From NCBI GenBank assembly GCA_037892935.1, contig JAYXKI010000018.1, positions 434,001-498,000 on the forward strand: 64,000 bases of DNA. Reading direction: 5' to 3'. Both the position numbers and the translations under genes were made by a program. This DNA comes from Phlebopus portentosus. Lineage: Eukaryota > Basidiomycota > Agaricomycetes > Boletales > Boletinellaceae. Positions within the stretch are counted from its first letter, which is position 1, and every line of letters begins with the position of its first letter. This document shows, piece by piece, positions 44,884 to 60,798 of the stretch. The notes beneath the pieces are model-generated. The model was given only the letters and a program-made list of their open reading frames with translations, was not told the DNA's origin and did not search any database.

Positions 44884-45728
44884 AGTGGCTTAGATTCAAA
44901 GGGGACAGACGTCTACAGGAGCCACGTATTCCGAATACAGTCAAAGAAGGAGACGGATTGTTTTGTGGATAAAGCAGTGGGAGGAGAGAATACAAAGAGA
45001 CGAGGAGGAACGCGACGCGTTTTATTCGTTTGCTTATGGCATCTCTGTTTGGATAAACACGGACAAACGCGTCGCCCTTCACGTGCCTCGCGTGTTCTGA
45101 TACTCTTCCTTGAACGTTGGCGCTCATGTACCATATTCTAGGAGTTTGATAGATACGTTGTCTGTGCACAAATGTTCACTCCAATGAGTGCTACTGGTTT
45201 GAACAACCCGGATTAAGAATCGTGCATACCGCAGCAGATAAAAACCAGCATCAAATCGTAAGTAAGTCCGAGACTCTCCTAAGGAATGAACCCTCTATCG
45301 AAATATCTCTTTGGATATAAAATTGGCTGGAGCGATTTTGCAAAATGGCAGATATAAGATACAAAAACTTCGAACAACTATTCCGAAAGTCATTCCGGTA
45401 CCAAACACATTCACCAAGAACAACATGAATTTAACGATGAAATTAGCATCGAGAAGTGTTACTACAGGCATGAAGGTCGTAGCAGTATGGACGGCGATCA
45501 AGGAAATTAATAGTGATAGAAGAGTAGGTGTCTCCCGGTATCGCTAGCGCTACAGAGTCTCTGTGAACTGCCGAACACGGTGCAATTTCGGGTGGGAGAA
45601 AGCGGTGTGAGGAACGAAGAGGGCTTGGGCATTGCAGTTGGTACAATCAACAGGCAGAAAGGGAAGGGCGATGGCATAAGAATGATCACTCGACACACGG
45701 TTTGCACGTTTCTAACAGATACTGGTAT
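44884..45728. repeat. promoter and decayed spacer right of zf-8
   Basis: The first 250 bp match the other zf promoters. Beyond about 45170 no family similarity or gene is seen. Confidence 0.55.
45009..45075 (-). promoter_or_regulatory. paired CGCGACGCG-type motif upstream of zf-8
   Basis: ACGCGACGCG at 45010 and ACGCGTCGCC near 45067 (last base changed), about 127 and 185 bp upstream of the ATG. Confidence 0.48.
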
Positions 45729-45739
45729 TCAGAAGTGGC

Positions 45740-46280
45740 GCTGGCGCTTGACACCCTTGCTCGATCCCTCCTCCCTTTCATCTTCATTGGAGATACGATC
45801 CTTATTCTGGTGTCGTAGCCACCGCCTCTCCTCTTCCACGAGCCGATTGTAATCGTCGAAGAAACTCGGTAGCTTCGGATTTTCCCGCCGGCGTTCCGCG
45901 AGACTATTTTGAACAGTGCTCATTGCGTAAATGCCGTATCAGCAGATTCCGCTTGTTGCGCGCTACGGTACTCCCGCAAGGACATCTCATCTCCGTGTAT
46001 TTGACGTGAGAATTAAAGATATGGCGAGAAAGGCCGGTATTTTATTCTTACCTGACTGAATCTCTTCTCTCCTTTTCAGCGTCCCCACACAGGGCACTCA
46101 ATACCTCCCGACCCGGATGCCGGCCATTACAAGCGTTAATATGTTCTGTGACAAGCTTCCTAACCACTATTGCATCCAATGTAATTCGGTATCTGTTTCC
46201 TTTAAGGCTTCTCGGGAGGGAAGGGACAAGGCCAGACAGCGTTACAGGCTAATGTCGTTTTGATCCCAAAGCGAAAGCAC
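45740..46280 (-). pseudogene. zf-9: distant, decayed family relic (finger region)
   Basis: On the minus strand, pieces of the finger domain occur in family order but in different frames. A PCPFPPEK stretch near 46230 corresponds to finger 1 start; LVTEHINA near 46160 to the finger 1 helix; IECPVWG near 46105 to finger 2; LSRHIFNSHVKYTEMRCPCG then RHLRNEH (46040-45930) to fingers 2-3. The C-terminal segment LPSFFDDYNRLVEEERRWLR with EGSSKGVKRQRHF corresponds to the family tail. Stops and at least one frameshift separate them. It is much more divergent than zf-1 to zf-8, so it is an old member bounding the array on the right. Confidence 0.7.
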
Positions 46281-51641
<5,361 letters not shown>

Positions 51642-52696
51642 ATGAGAGTAAATTGTGACCCGCATCTTCAACTTGCGGAGACTCACCGATGTATAAAACT
51701 AGGGTATCTTGCCATCAGCACATCGTATCCTGCTAAATATAAAATTCAGGGGGTACAGTATGTGCGGCCCGCATCACTGCCCACAATTCAGACTCGATTA
51801 GACCTCATGGATCTGCGACTGACCCAAGCAAAAAAAAAAGAACGATTCGCCCGAATGTTTTTGCTACTACTTACTTGCCGCTCTGTCTATTTTTGACTAT
51901 ACTTGTCCACGGACTCCGTGCTAGGCCTATCCTGTTCCCTTCGGATCTGCTTTTTTGACAGCTTCTCCTATCTGAGACGAGAATTGTTTCGAAGTACTAA
52001 CATCTAACGCCGTTCCATAAGATCTGGCTCTCCTCGCGTGTATTGTGCGATCTAGATTCAATAGAGGAGTGTTGTATGTGCTTGACAAGACATCCGGTCA
52101 GGAGGTAAATTAAGTAGCAATAGATGCACTATAGTTTCTTACGTGAGTCTTCCGTATGTACTAAGTAGCGCGCGATGTCTCTTTCACACTACGTGGTCAT
52201 GTAGCTGCGGAGCGCGAGAAGAACAGTGAAACCGAACTAATCACCGAGCTATCTAGACATTCATGTCGGACACGTTGAGCTTCGTCGTAAAATATTTAAT
52301 CATTCAACAGTTCTCATGTGCTGCTGAGCCTGGACACTCTGTCACCTAAGCGGACTAGAATGAAAGAAGATTATTTGATGTCAAGACTAAGACAGAATGG
52401 AAGGATGTGGGGTATTTGCTGATGACAAGAACCTCTTGAGGACGCCTGTGCTACGAATTTCCGTATCACTAACATTAGGATTCACGGTTGATTCTCCCCA
52501 TTGCTCAAAATACCATTGAGTTCGAGCCCTTGAATGGAGCCGCTGTTCCTGCCGGGCATGTGCACTATCTGGAAACACATATTTTTGAACATAGAACAGA
52601 AAGGAGAAGTCAGCAATAAAACGCAAGTACATACCATGTGCACCGAAAGTCGTTAGGAGTATTACAGTAAAAAAATTAATCCTTCTGCAGACTCAT
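51642..52696. other. intergenic between convergent genes
   Basis: 3' flanks of the maltase and PEBP genes. A minus-strand frame at 52387-52632 has no recognisable domain. Nothing else seen. Confidence 0.45.
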
Positions 52697-53511
52697 TCAC
52701 TCTGAATAAAGGACGAAGTAATTTACGCCGACCAGAGTGAGGTTGTGGAGCTTCGCAAATTCCATCGGAGACCATTTTCGGCGAGCCTCGAGCTCCGTCC
52801 CGAACTCTGGAGCATCAGGAGAGAGGGTATAACCTCCCTTAGGTTCTTGGAAGAGTAAAAATACTATGCACGAAAGGATTTGGGTTAGATATCACCGACA
52901 ATGGCGATAACTCGGGCTGGTGATTTTACGAAACGTGAACCATATGACTGACCGTATCTGTGCTTCCCACTACCTGGGCCAGGTCCGGGAGGCCGATATG
53001 GCGTTGGCGCCGCTTTGAACGTCGTTGCGGCAAGAGGGTCTGCGGAAGGAGATAGAAGGTCTGTCTCGGCCGAAGCAGCAGCGATGACTTCTCCCGGGGA
53101 CGGAGGTCTCAAACCGAATACCTGAAAGCCATGAGACGTCATATGTCCGAAAGGCAGAGTCACTTACAACCCAATGTCTAAATGGCCCAAATTTTGGATC
53201 ATCATGGGATGGTGCATCAGGGTCCAGCATCGCCAGGGTGTAGGTCGGATTCCCCTCTTCAGCTCCCATGGGTGTGATTTGTACGCTAGGCTCAGTTTGT
53301 GTATCCTCCTTGATGAGCTCGTTCCCAAGAAGAGCTTCTTTTTCACCCCAGTTTACCGAAAACAGGACTGATGGGGTGAAATTATCTGGGATAACCTTCA
53401 ACGGAAATGTATCAGATATGCGCACTACGAGTAATACTGACTCACGTCTGGAATGATGCGATCCTTCTTCAGCGAACCTGCTACAGATGACAAAGGGTCG
53501 AGCAGCGGCAT
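52697..53511 (-). CDS. phosphatidylethanolamine-binding protein (PEBP family)
   Basis: Four exons (53446-53511, 53168-53395, 52953-53121, 52697-52863) give 209 residues with consistent phases. Family motifs: VIPDNFTPSVLFSVNW at the start of the fold, LAMLDPDAPSHDDPKFGPFRHWV (residues 76-98, the DPDxP ligand-pocket motif), then a Pro/Gly-rich loop leading to GKHRYVFLLFQEP (the GxHR motif) and KWSPMEFAKLHNLTLVGVNYF at the end. Pairs with no obvious partner gene. PEBPs bind anionic lipid head groups and can inhibit kinases or serine carboxypeptidases; cytosolic here because no signal peptide is seen. A Pro-rich insertion (TPYRPPGPGPGSG) sits just before GKHR. Confidence 0.92.
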
Positions 53512-54457
53512 GATGGTGGTAGATGCTAATCTGATTCGATATGTATGAAATCGTAAGTGGTGACAGGTCAGTGGCGTGGGAACCCCAAGTTTATCAATGT
53601 TTCGCTGCGTCAGTGGCAGTGGAAATTTTGCCGTTGGTTCTGTCTAACCTCCATCTTCCCCTTTGGCCAGTCAAATCTATCGATGGCTACGGAATTTTGC
53701 TGTTAAGGAAGGTGTTGTATGTAAGTTGACTCACTGGATCGTCTGGACAAGGCAAATCGACCATCGAGATCCAGATATCAGGTCCTCTTGGCGCATATTT
53801 CTACCACTCGAGAACCCCTCTGCTCTCCCCTTGCGTGTTGACTTAAAACCATTAATGCTCATCAAAGTAAATGGCCTTAATTTCGTAGATGAAGGTCGAA
53901 TGAAAGCTGAAAGTTAGACTAGCACCGCTGCAAGATACCCTGTTGTTCGCTCTCTGTAGTCCGAGACGACCGGTATCCGTTTGTTCAACGTCGATGACAT
54001 CGTGTCCAGGCAGGCCTTCGCCTCGAGGCATCAACTAAAAAGTTTGCTGCCTCGCCGGTCGTTTTTCTTCTGGGATTTCATACGGCTTTGGGACACGTAG
54101 ATTAGCTCATCCACGAAGGTTTATGTTCTAAAGGAAATTAAGATGCCTTTCATTTCAAATCCGCCTACTAGAAGTACTGTAAGTGCATCGCTGCTAGAAA
54201 CCTGTAATATATCCTGAAACCATTTTCAGCAAAATTTAGCACAAACAAGCCACCACAGCGCCAATCAGTCGCGTGTCATGCCACATCGACACGCTGCGTT
54301 TCTTTCGAGCCAAAAGCATCGCCTGCCCCTTATACGCTCTACTGTTCAAGTCTGAGATCACAGGGTGAGAAGAGCCACGGTGCTCATTCAACGTCTAAGA
54401 GCCGCCGCTTCGTATTTCTACACTTCTCTCTGTCTTTCTCGAGCGACTCCATCCAAC
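53512..54457. other. divergent intergenic region PEBP / F-box gene
   Basis: Shared promoter region. A minus-strand stretch 53700-54040 has open pieces (MPRGEGLPGHDVID; DIWISMVDLPCPDDP) that could be exons of a small unrecognised gene or a relic; no consistent gene model was found. Confidence 0.35.
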
Positions 54458-56053
54458 ATGTCCGCAGCATCAGGTCCACGTCATGGGTTCGACCTCCGTC
54501 ATCATTCGAAGATCGCGTCGTTGTCAGAAGAAACGATAGCTCACATCTTTAACTTGGGCGCCGCGACGGAAACTCAGCACCCAGATGCTTTTAGAAATTC
54601 TACTTCGTTCCCGCTGATCGTTTCTCATGTTTGTCGGTTTTGGCGAGTTGTGGCACTTGGCACTTCACGCTTGTGGAGTAGGATATTCGTTTGTGATACT
54701 TTCGAGCTCTCAGATATATCGAAATTCGAATGTGGGTCTTCACAAATCACCTGCCGCACCGAAGCAACGTGTCTCCGTCGAGTCCAAGCATTCCTCGAGC
54801 GTTCAAAGTCTTCTCGTTTAGCCTTGTACATCGATATTCGGTCCCCGGCTTGGTTCTTTCGGCCAAATGACGAGAGTAACCTGTTCACAGCCGAGCACAT
54901 GTCTGTACTTTTGGATCATCTTCTTCCTCACATCTACCGTTGGGAGGATGTGGAGATCATTAGTGATGCTTGGGAACCTTTTGCCACTTTCCTCGAGCGC
55001 TGTAGTAGGTCCCGGGATCATAACGCAGCGCTGGAGGCCAAATCTTTGCGACGATTATCGCTCATCAGAACTAACGCATACGTCGCTTTGGAAGGTTCAC
55101 AACCATCGTCGAAGTCCAATATCTTCATAACTCCCTTCGAGAATACTCCGGCTCTGCGATGCATAGAGCTCGCAGGGGTGCACCTCAACTGGGCTCGAAA
55201 TAACCCTCGTAATCTCACCGAATTGACGCTCAAATATCAAGCGAGGCATGTCCTTCCTACCGCGGCGCAACTAGTCGACATTATTAATTCATCACCGAGA
55301 TTGGAAACCTTAAGCCTTCATGGTTGGGGAATCCGATCATTCGAAGATGGATCAAGTGGACTTGAAGGTCAGGTGTCGCTAAAAAATATCAAGAGTCTTT
55401 CTATCGGGTGGATTGATGCGCTTTATTGCCGTCGCCTTTTATCGCTATTCTTGTGGGATTTACCGAAGTTGGAGTCCATCACCTTGGAAGATGTCAGGAA
55501 TAGTCTCGACCCTCTGTCCATGCAGGATTCTTCTTGTGTTCTAGAGTACATCGCTTTGCGATCGTTGGAAAGCGACAACAAACGCAGACCTCTTGCTGCG
55601 TTTGAGTTGGTTTTAAACTCCGTATACGCTTCTCTCGATTCGCTTCAACACCTTATGGAAGTTCTTCCGCATTCCCGGAGCCTCACGCTACATAATGTTA
55701 ATGACCCGCTTCTTTCGTTCCTTGACATTCTGCAAGATTTTAAAGTCGATACGTGTTCTTTCCCCGAACTATCGCGTGTCATTGTGAGAACTTCGACCAG
55801 TGAATCTGAAGCGAAAGCTCGACAGATTGCTCACAACCTGATGACATTGTCTCCACGTCGTGTCGTACTCGAAGTGGAGGGTCTTCTCGAGTGGGATGGC
55901 GAATTAGAGTCGTGTGAGGATATTTCAGAGAACGGTGGCATCTATTCCTTCGAACATGGGACAAGTTCATTCGTTGGCGATGATCTGTGGATAGATCCTG
56001 CGCCGGATGAAACAAGGGATGTTATACTCAGCAGCACCATATGCTTTCCATGA
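54458..56053 (+). CDS. F-box-like / leucine-rich protein, intronless
   Basis: Single exon of 531 residues. The upstream open extension has no ATG, so the start is the ATG of MSAASGPRHGFDL. Residues about 20-80 form an F-box-like domain: IASLSEETIAHIFNLG, then FPLIVSHVCRFWRVVALGTSRLWSRIFV, the Agaricomycete F-box pattern. The rest has irregular Leu-rich repeats (for example LRCIELAGVHLNW, LTELTLKYQ, LETLSLHGWGI, LESITLEDV). These proteins usually act as substrate receptors of SCF ubiquitin ligases. This fungal subfamily is large and substrates are unknown. No transmembrane segment or signal peptide. Confidence 0.82.
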   Translation: MSAASGPRHGFDLRHHSKIASLSEETIAHIFNLGAATETQHPDAFRNSTSFPLIVSHVCRFWRVVALGTSRLWSRIFVCDTFELSDISKFECGSSQITCRTEATCLRRVQAFLERSKSSRLALYIDIRSPAWFFRPNDESNLFTAEHMSVLLDHLLPHIYRWEDVEIISDAWEPFATFLERCSRSRDHNAALEAKSLRRLSLIRTNAYVALEGSQPSSKSNIFITPFENTPALRCIELAGVHLNWARNNPRNLTELTLKYQARHVLPTAAQLVDIINSSPRLETLSLHGWGIRSFEDGSSGLEGQVSLKNIKSLSIGWIDALYCRRLLSLFLWDLPKLESITLEDVRNSLDPLSMQDSSCVLEYIALRSLESDNKRRPLAAFELVLNSVYASLDSLQHLMEVLPHSRSLTLHNVNDPLLSFLDILQDFKVDTCSFPELSRVIVRTSTSESEAKARQIAHNLMTLSPRRVVLEVEGLLEWDGELESCEDISENGGIYSFEHGTSSFVGDDLWIDPAPDETRDVILSSTICFP

Positions 56054-58551
56054 TTGTGTCTACACCAAATCAGCGGATCTCTGATGCTTGAAGTAACTAG
56101 CTTGGCTAATCACCAACAAAGAAGCCTTTCCGTAAAGATCTGGTAGATTCGCACTTTATTGTCACCACAAATTGTCCGCTAACATCCTTCGTTACAGAAC
56201 GTATTTGGCCCATTGATCGGACTTAGAGGCCTATTTATTCCGGACAACGCATATTGGTGCAAACCAATGGATAGTGTTTCTATTTCAGCTGGATTCAATT
56301 GCAGAACGCATCGATTGGTATCAGAGCCAATGAACCTCCACCTTCGAGTGACGCGAACGCAGTCCCTCCCAGTTGATTGGGTCTTTCCGCCACTCTTCGC
56401 GATGATTTGATTCGACGGATCTTAGCTCCAATCATGGTGCTTCAATTTTGTTCTGGATATCTTACCAAGATGGCCCTCTTTGAGTTCATCCATTTCGTGC
56501 ATATTTTCCTACTTGAACCTCCCTAATTCTCAAACCTTCTAAGACTCCTAGGCCATGTCACTGAGATTTACTCCTACACGCATTAATTTTGACTGTTTAA
56601 TTCTGTGTTCAGTTTGATATATCCGATCCATTATGCTATTCCATTATGCTGTTTTTCACCTTCAAGTGTATTCGCACGGTATCTATTCTACTGTAGGCTC
56701 TCTCTGTATAGAATAGAAAGTCTAAAACGTATCTTGTGTCTTGCAAGTTATTCAAGCAAAGAAAGATCTTAGCATCGAACGCAAGAATCGGGATAATGCG
56801 AAGGAAGTGAAACTCGCAATAAACGAATTGTGAACGAGGAAGGCAATATGAAAGTCATCCTCATACAGCTCGAAGTCGACAGTAATCCTTGCGGCCGCCA
56901 CCCCTCAGGAGGCGTGTAGGTGATGAATAATTCACCGATTTTGCACGTGTCTCGTCTGAGTAGGCATAGCAAGGCATTTCCGCCGAGATGAATCCACATG
57001 AAGGTTGACTATCGTGTCAAGGATGGACTAGGTTCATCGAGCACAGGCGACGGGATATCACAACTTCTCGAGAGTTAAGTCGCATACGAAGATGCAGAGG
57101 AGAGGCTAAAATCTTTGTCAATGCATCTGAGACTGCGGGCACCCGCACCTCTTATATAAGAACAACTCGAGTGTGTGATGTAATATATACTCGCCGTGCT
57201 TGGGAGAAATATCCAGGAACTTTTGTCAAGAAGCCTGCTCCATACGACAGCTGACGAAAATTTGGCGAAGCTTCCGAGGTCCCTGCGCATAACAGTCATT
57301 TGGTGAGATACTCCATTCGTGCGTCAGGTTCCTGAAGAATAGCCTCAAGGTTTATCTCTGAGCTCCGCTCTTTGAGAAGGCGATAAACTGAACAAAAAAA
57401 GTTCGGTTTTATCGCATTGTCACAACGTATGGCAACTTGTACCTTGTTCCGCAGATTCCAGTTTCGTATAAAGCTGAAACTCAACACATCTACGGCAGTT
57501 ACGATGAGTCCGAACGGATTGCGCGATTGCCAGGCCATCTCACAAGGCCACTTGACACCGCGGAGTTCTCGTCAAGCTCCTTCGCTTGCCAGACGAGGGA
57601 GTTCAAATATTGTCTTCTAGAATAGAAAATTTCCCAAGAGAAATGCAATAGAAATGGCGCACCGAGTGCCGCGGGAAAGGCGATAGGGAAGGAAGCTCTT
57701 AATCTAATGACACGGAAGCGAGGGCGATCGACAAGAACTCTCTTGTTTACTCGAAGTGGGGGATCCTCGACAAGAAGCCATATCACGTCCAATACACGAA
57801 GTCTCTGGTAAGGCGAAAATGTTTCTCACGCTCTCCGCGGAGCGGACTCCAAGGGAAAGGGAACGTATCCTTTCGGAAGGGTCTTATTCAACGCAGACTG
57901 CTAACCTGATTCCCCTGATTATCGAACCTGGGTCTCTTTCATAACTACCCGTGTAGTAAATGCCAAACGGTGAATAACTTCAGGGACGTGGATACAGAAA
58001 TTACGAGAGGTGAGAGCTATTCATCAGATTCGTCAAAGAACTGAAAATAAACACAGCAAAGCAGGGTAGGGACGGCACAGTAAGAAGACACTATGGTTGG
58101 GTAAGTCCCTCATTGACAGGTATTCTGTGTCCGTGATGCGGAATCACATACACTGATGAATGTGGTCCTTTCTCGGTCGGATATCCGGGAACTAAATATA
58201 TAAGTAACAATGGAGGTTTCCAGGCAAATTGAGGGTGCTTCTATTTGGGACTCGATGCCATCAGCCGATCTACCTTTATCAAGGAGTACCTTTGTATTGT
58301 ACGACGAAGCCGACTGCAGTCGACATATTGTAAGCGCAATAGAACAGAACAGAAGATCATATGCCATCGCTCAAGTGTCATTGCACAGTATCCGTCAATT
58401 GAGTCGAGCGGAGACTCAAATGCAGGACTGATGAATAGTCGACAACGTATCTTATTTGTTACCGTATGTCATGGACATGTACTACAAGATTCTCCGTCCG
58501 ATGTACAGTATGAGCAAATGAAAATATCGGCATATCCACGAGGCGGACGAT
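56054..58551. other. 2.5 kb without a resolved gene
   Basis: On the minus strand a set of open pieces between 57792 and 56770 (YLNSLVWQAKELDENSAV, NPFGLIVTAVDVLSFSFI, INLEAILQEPDARMEYL, GFLTKVPGYFSQARRVYI) may be exons of a small gene or a relic, but I could not join them in one frame and recognise no domain. Nothing supported elsewhere. Confidence 0.35.
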
Positions 58552-59994
58552 TTATTTCTGCGCCGCCTTCACAGTTTTGAACTTTTCGTTACGGATCACT
58601 GCATCAACTTCCGGGCGGATCGATGCGAGAAGGTCAGCTGTCGTGTAAGAGGGCGTCCAACCAATCGAGAGTGACCTAGAAGCTACGCAGCGTGAATTGG
58701 ATCCATACCAATCAGGCTTGTGATCGGAATGAAAACAGTTTAGTAAACGTATCAGATACATCGTTGAAATGCTTACACCATCACCGAAATATTTCAGGCA
58801 TTCTTCTCGAGTAAAGGTTGTCGGTTCAGAACTCTCTGCTTTCCCGAGCGAGAAAAGAACTTCGGCAATGCGCTTGCAAACATCGTACAACACGTGTTCT
58901 CCAGCCTCTGCAAAGTAGAATCCCTCGCGACCATGAGGCGTATCCTCATCTCCGCGGCTCTTGTCGAAGATGCGAATGTATAGATCAGCCTCTAATTGAT
59001 AGAAGATGAATCGTGAGCTCTTGAGTCGAGTCGTTATGGATATGAAGATCTTTTTTCTTACGATCGTCGATGTGTATATTCGGCCATCTGTTCTTGCCGA
59101 GTCCTACAACGCCGCCTCGCCCCCGATCGAGGCCAGCGCGGATTAGATAAGGGATTTGTATCGAATACGGGTTCTGAAGGCCTTTGTCTGTGAACCCGTT
59201 CTTGGCAATTCCATAGACTGTTGAAGGGAAAATTATGTATGTCTTAACGTAGCCTACATAAGATGAGGGACAGGGTGAACAAAAGACATTAATCTGCAGC
59301 ATTGGGTTGCCTTTACCTTCTTTGTCTGCTTCTGCGATCGTCGAGTCGACAAGTCGATGGGGTTGAGTGAGCGGGAGGGCCTCGATTTCCTCGATTTTCG
59401 TATCGTTGAATACTTTCGTGCTAGCATACATGCCAGCAGCGTCGTCGTCAAGAACACCGGTTCCGGACTGCGCACGTGATTTATAAATTAGTTTAATAAA
59501 TCTAGGTAGCAGACCGTTCGATTAGAAGCGAACCGTTTGAATGAGTACCGGGACCTTTCCCGTCGTCTTGTTGCGCTTCTTTAACCCTCTGAGAATCGCT
59601 AACGCGGCTTCGTAATCAACCACATCAGCCTAGAAACAATTTCATTTTCCATCAATATATGAATTGGCACCCCAATAAAACCAGGAACAGGAAACGTACT
59701 GTAGCTATAACGTAGTCTGCTCTTGCAGCTTCGTTCTCAAGTTTCGAAAGTTCCGCGAGGGAGCCGACCACGGGCTCAATATCATAATCAGAAGCAAAGC
59801 GCTTTGCTTTTGCTGCATCACGAATCAATGCCCTGATCCTGAAGGAGCTTGCCTCCTTGTGGTGCAGAAGGCGCCAGAGGATGGAGCCACCAATGTAACC
59901 TGGAAGACTATAAGCGAGATATAGGAAGAACTCGGAAATAGCTTTGACCTGTAGCACCGGTGAGAAATACATTCAAGTTCTGGGGAGCAGACAT
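58552..59994 (-). CDS. NAD(P)-binding atypical short-chain dehydrogenase / epimerase-like protein
   Basis: Seven exons (59949-59994, 59700-59899, 59534-59629, 59317-59467, 59062-59253, 58777-58991, 58552-58716) give 354 residues. The N-terminus MSAPQNLNVFLTGATGYIGGSI carries the Rossmann GxxGxxG motif across intron 1. It continues with RIRALIRDAAKAKRF, EPVVGSLAEL, DYVIATADVVDYEAAL and VPVLIQTSGTGVLDD, then YASTK, TYIIFPSTVYGIAKNG, NIHIDD and ADLYIRIFD. This is the layout of extended/atypical SDRs related to NAD-dependent epimerases and NmrA-like proteins. The reaction is not known for this fungal subgroup, so no substrate is assigned. Cytosolic by absence of targeting signals. Confidence 0.9.
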
Positions 59995-60798
59995 GTCGTC
60001 TCAAAAGCAAGATGGAGTGGAAAGGGCTGGGTTGTGCAAGACAAACATGAGCAGACTTTTATACCCTAATCGTAAGCACTTACAAATTCAGGCATAAATT
60101 GAACTCAGATAATTTCGCCGTGCACAGCTCCGCGAAAAGCGGTCGAGGAAGTTCGCCGCATGCGAACATAACTGTCTTACACTGTTACAGACACGGTGCC
60201 CAAATCCCACTTAAAGTATATACCCCGATCGTCAAGCCCACGTCAGACATCTTTGCAACTAGTGCTCCGCATGTGCGGGATTTTGTTTTCTCCATGACGG
60301 GAACGTTCTGTACGTCAGGAAGAACAGAAATCCGACTTGGCTAACCTGTATGCAACGTGACCATGCGCTCAAACTACCAAGGAGGCCGAGATCACCATCA
60401 AAGCACAGATGAGGACATGCCCTAGAAAAGAGCGAAGTGGACGGACATCGCACAATAAAGTGCGATATATTGTAACTCGATGCGGACATCAGAAGTACGA
60501 CTGTTAATACACAAGCCCCACGTTGTCGTTAGCTGATACTTGCAACGCCGAGGTGTATCAATCAAATGAAACGGCCGTTTCAAATGTTCCGGGGATCACG
60601 CTAACTCTATGCGATGCATGTTATTTCAGGAACTCGAGGCGGACAAGGACCTGAAGATGTATCGGAGTCTCGTGTTTCCGAAGTCATCATGGTCATGGAA
60701 GTTCGGCCCGGGGAGATAGCTGAGATTATCTGCGAATTAAATATAATCAACTCATTCGGAAGATAAACGCTCAACAGGCACTAGTCTGCACTACTGCA
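59995..60798. other. intergenic, no gene seen
   Basis: Promoter of the SDR-like gene on the left and 3' flank of the WW/FF gene on the right. No domain-bearing frame or repeat. Confidence 0.45.

Noticed and set aside
53700..54040. Possible minus-strand gene between PEBP and F-box genes
   Set aside because: Open pieces exist but no consistent start, splice phase or domain; mentioned only in the intergenic entry.
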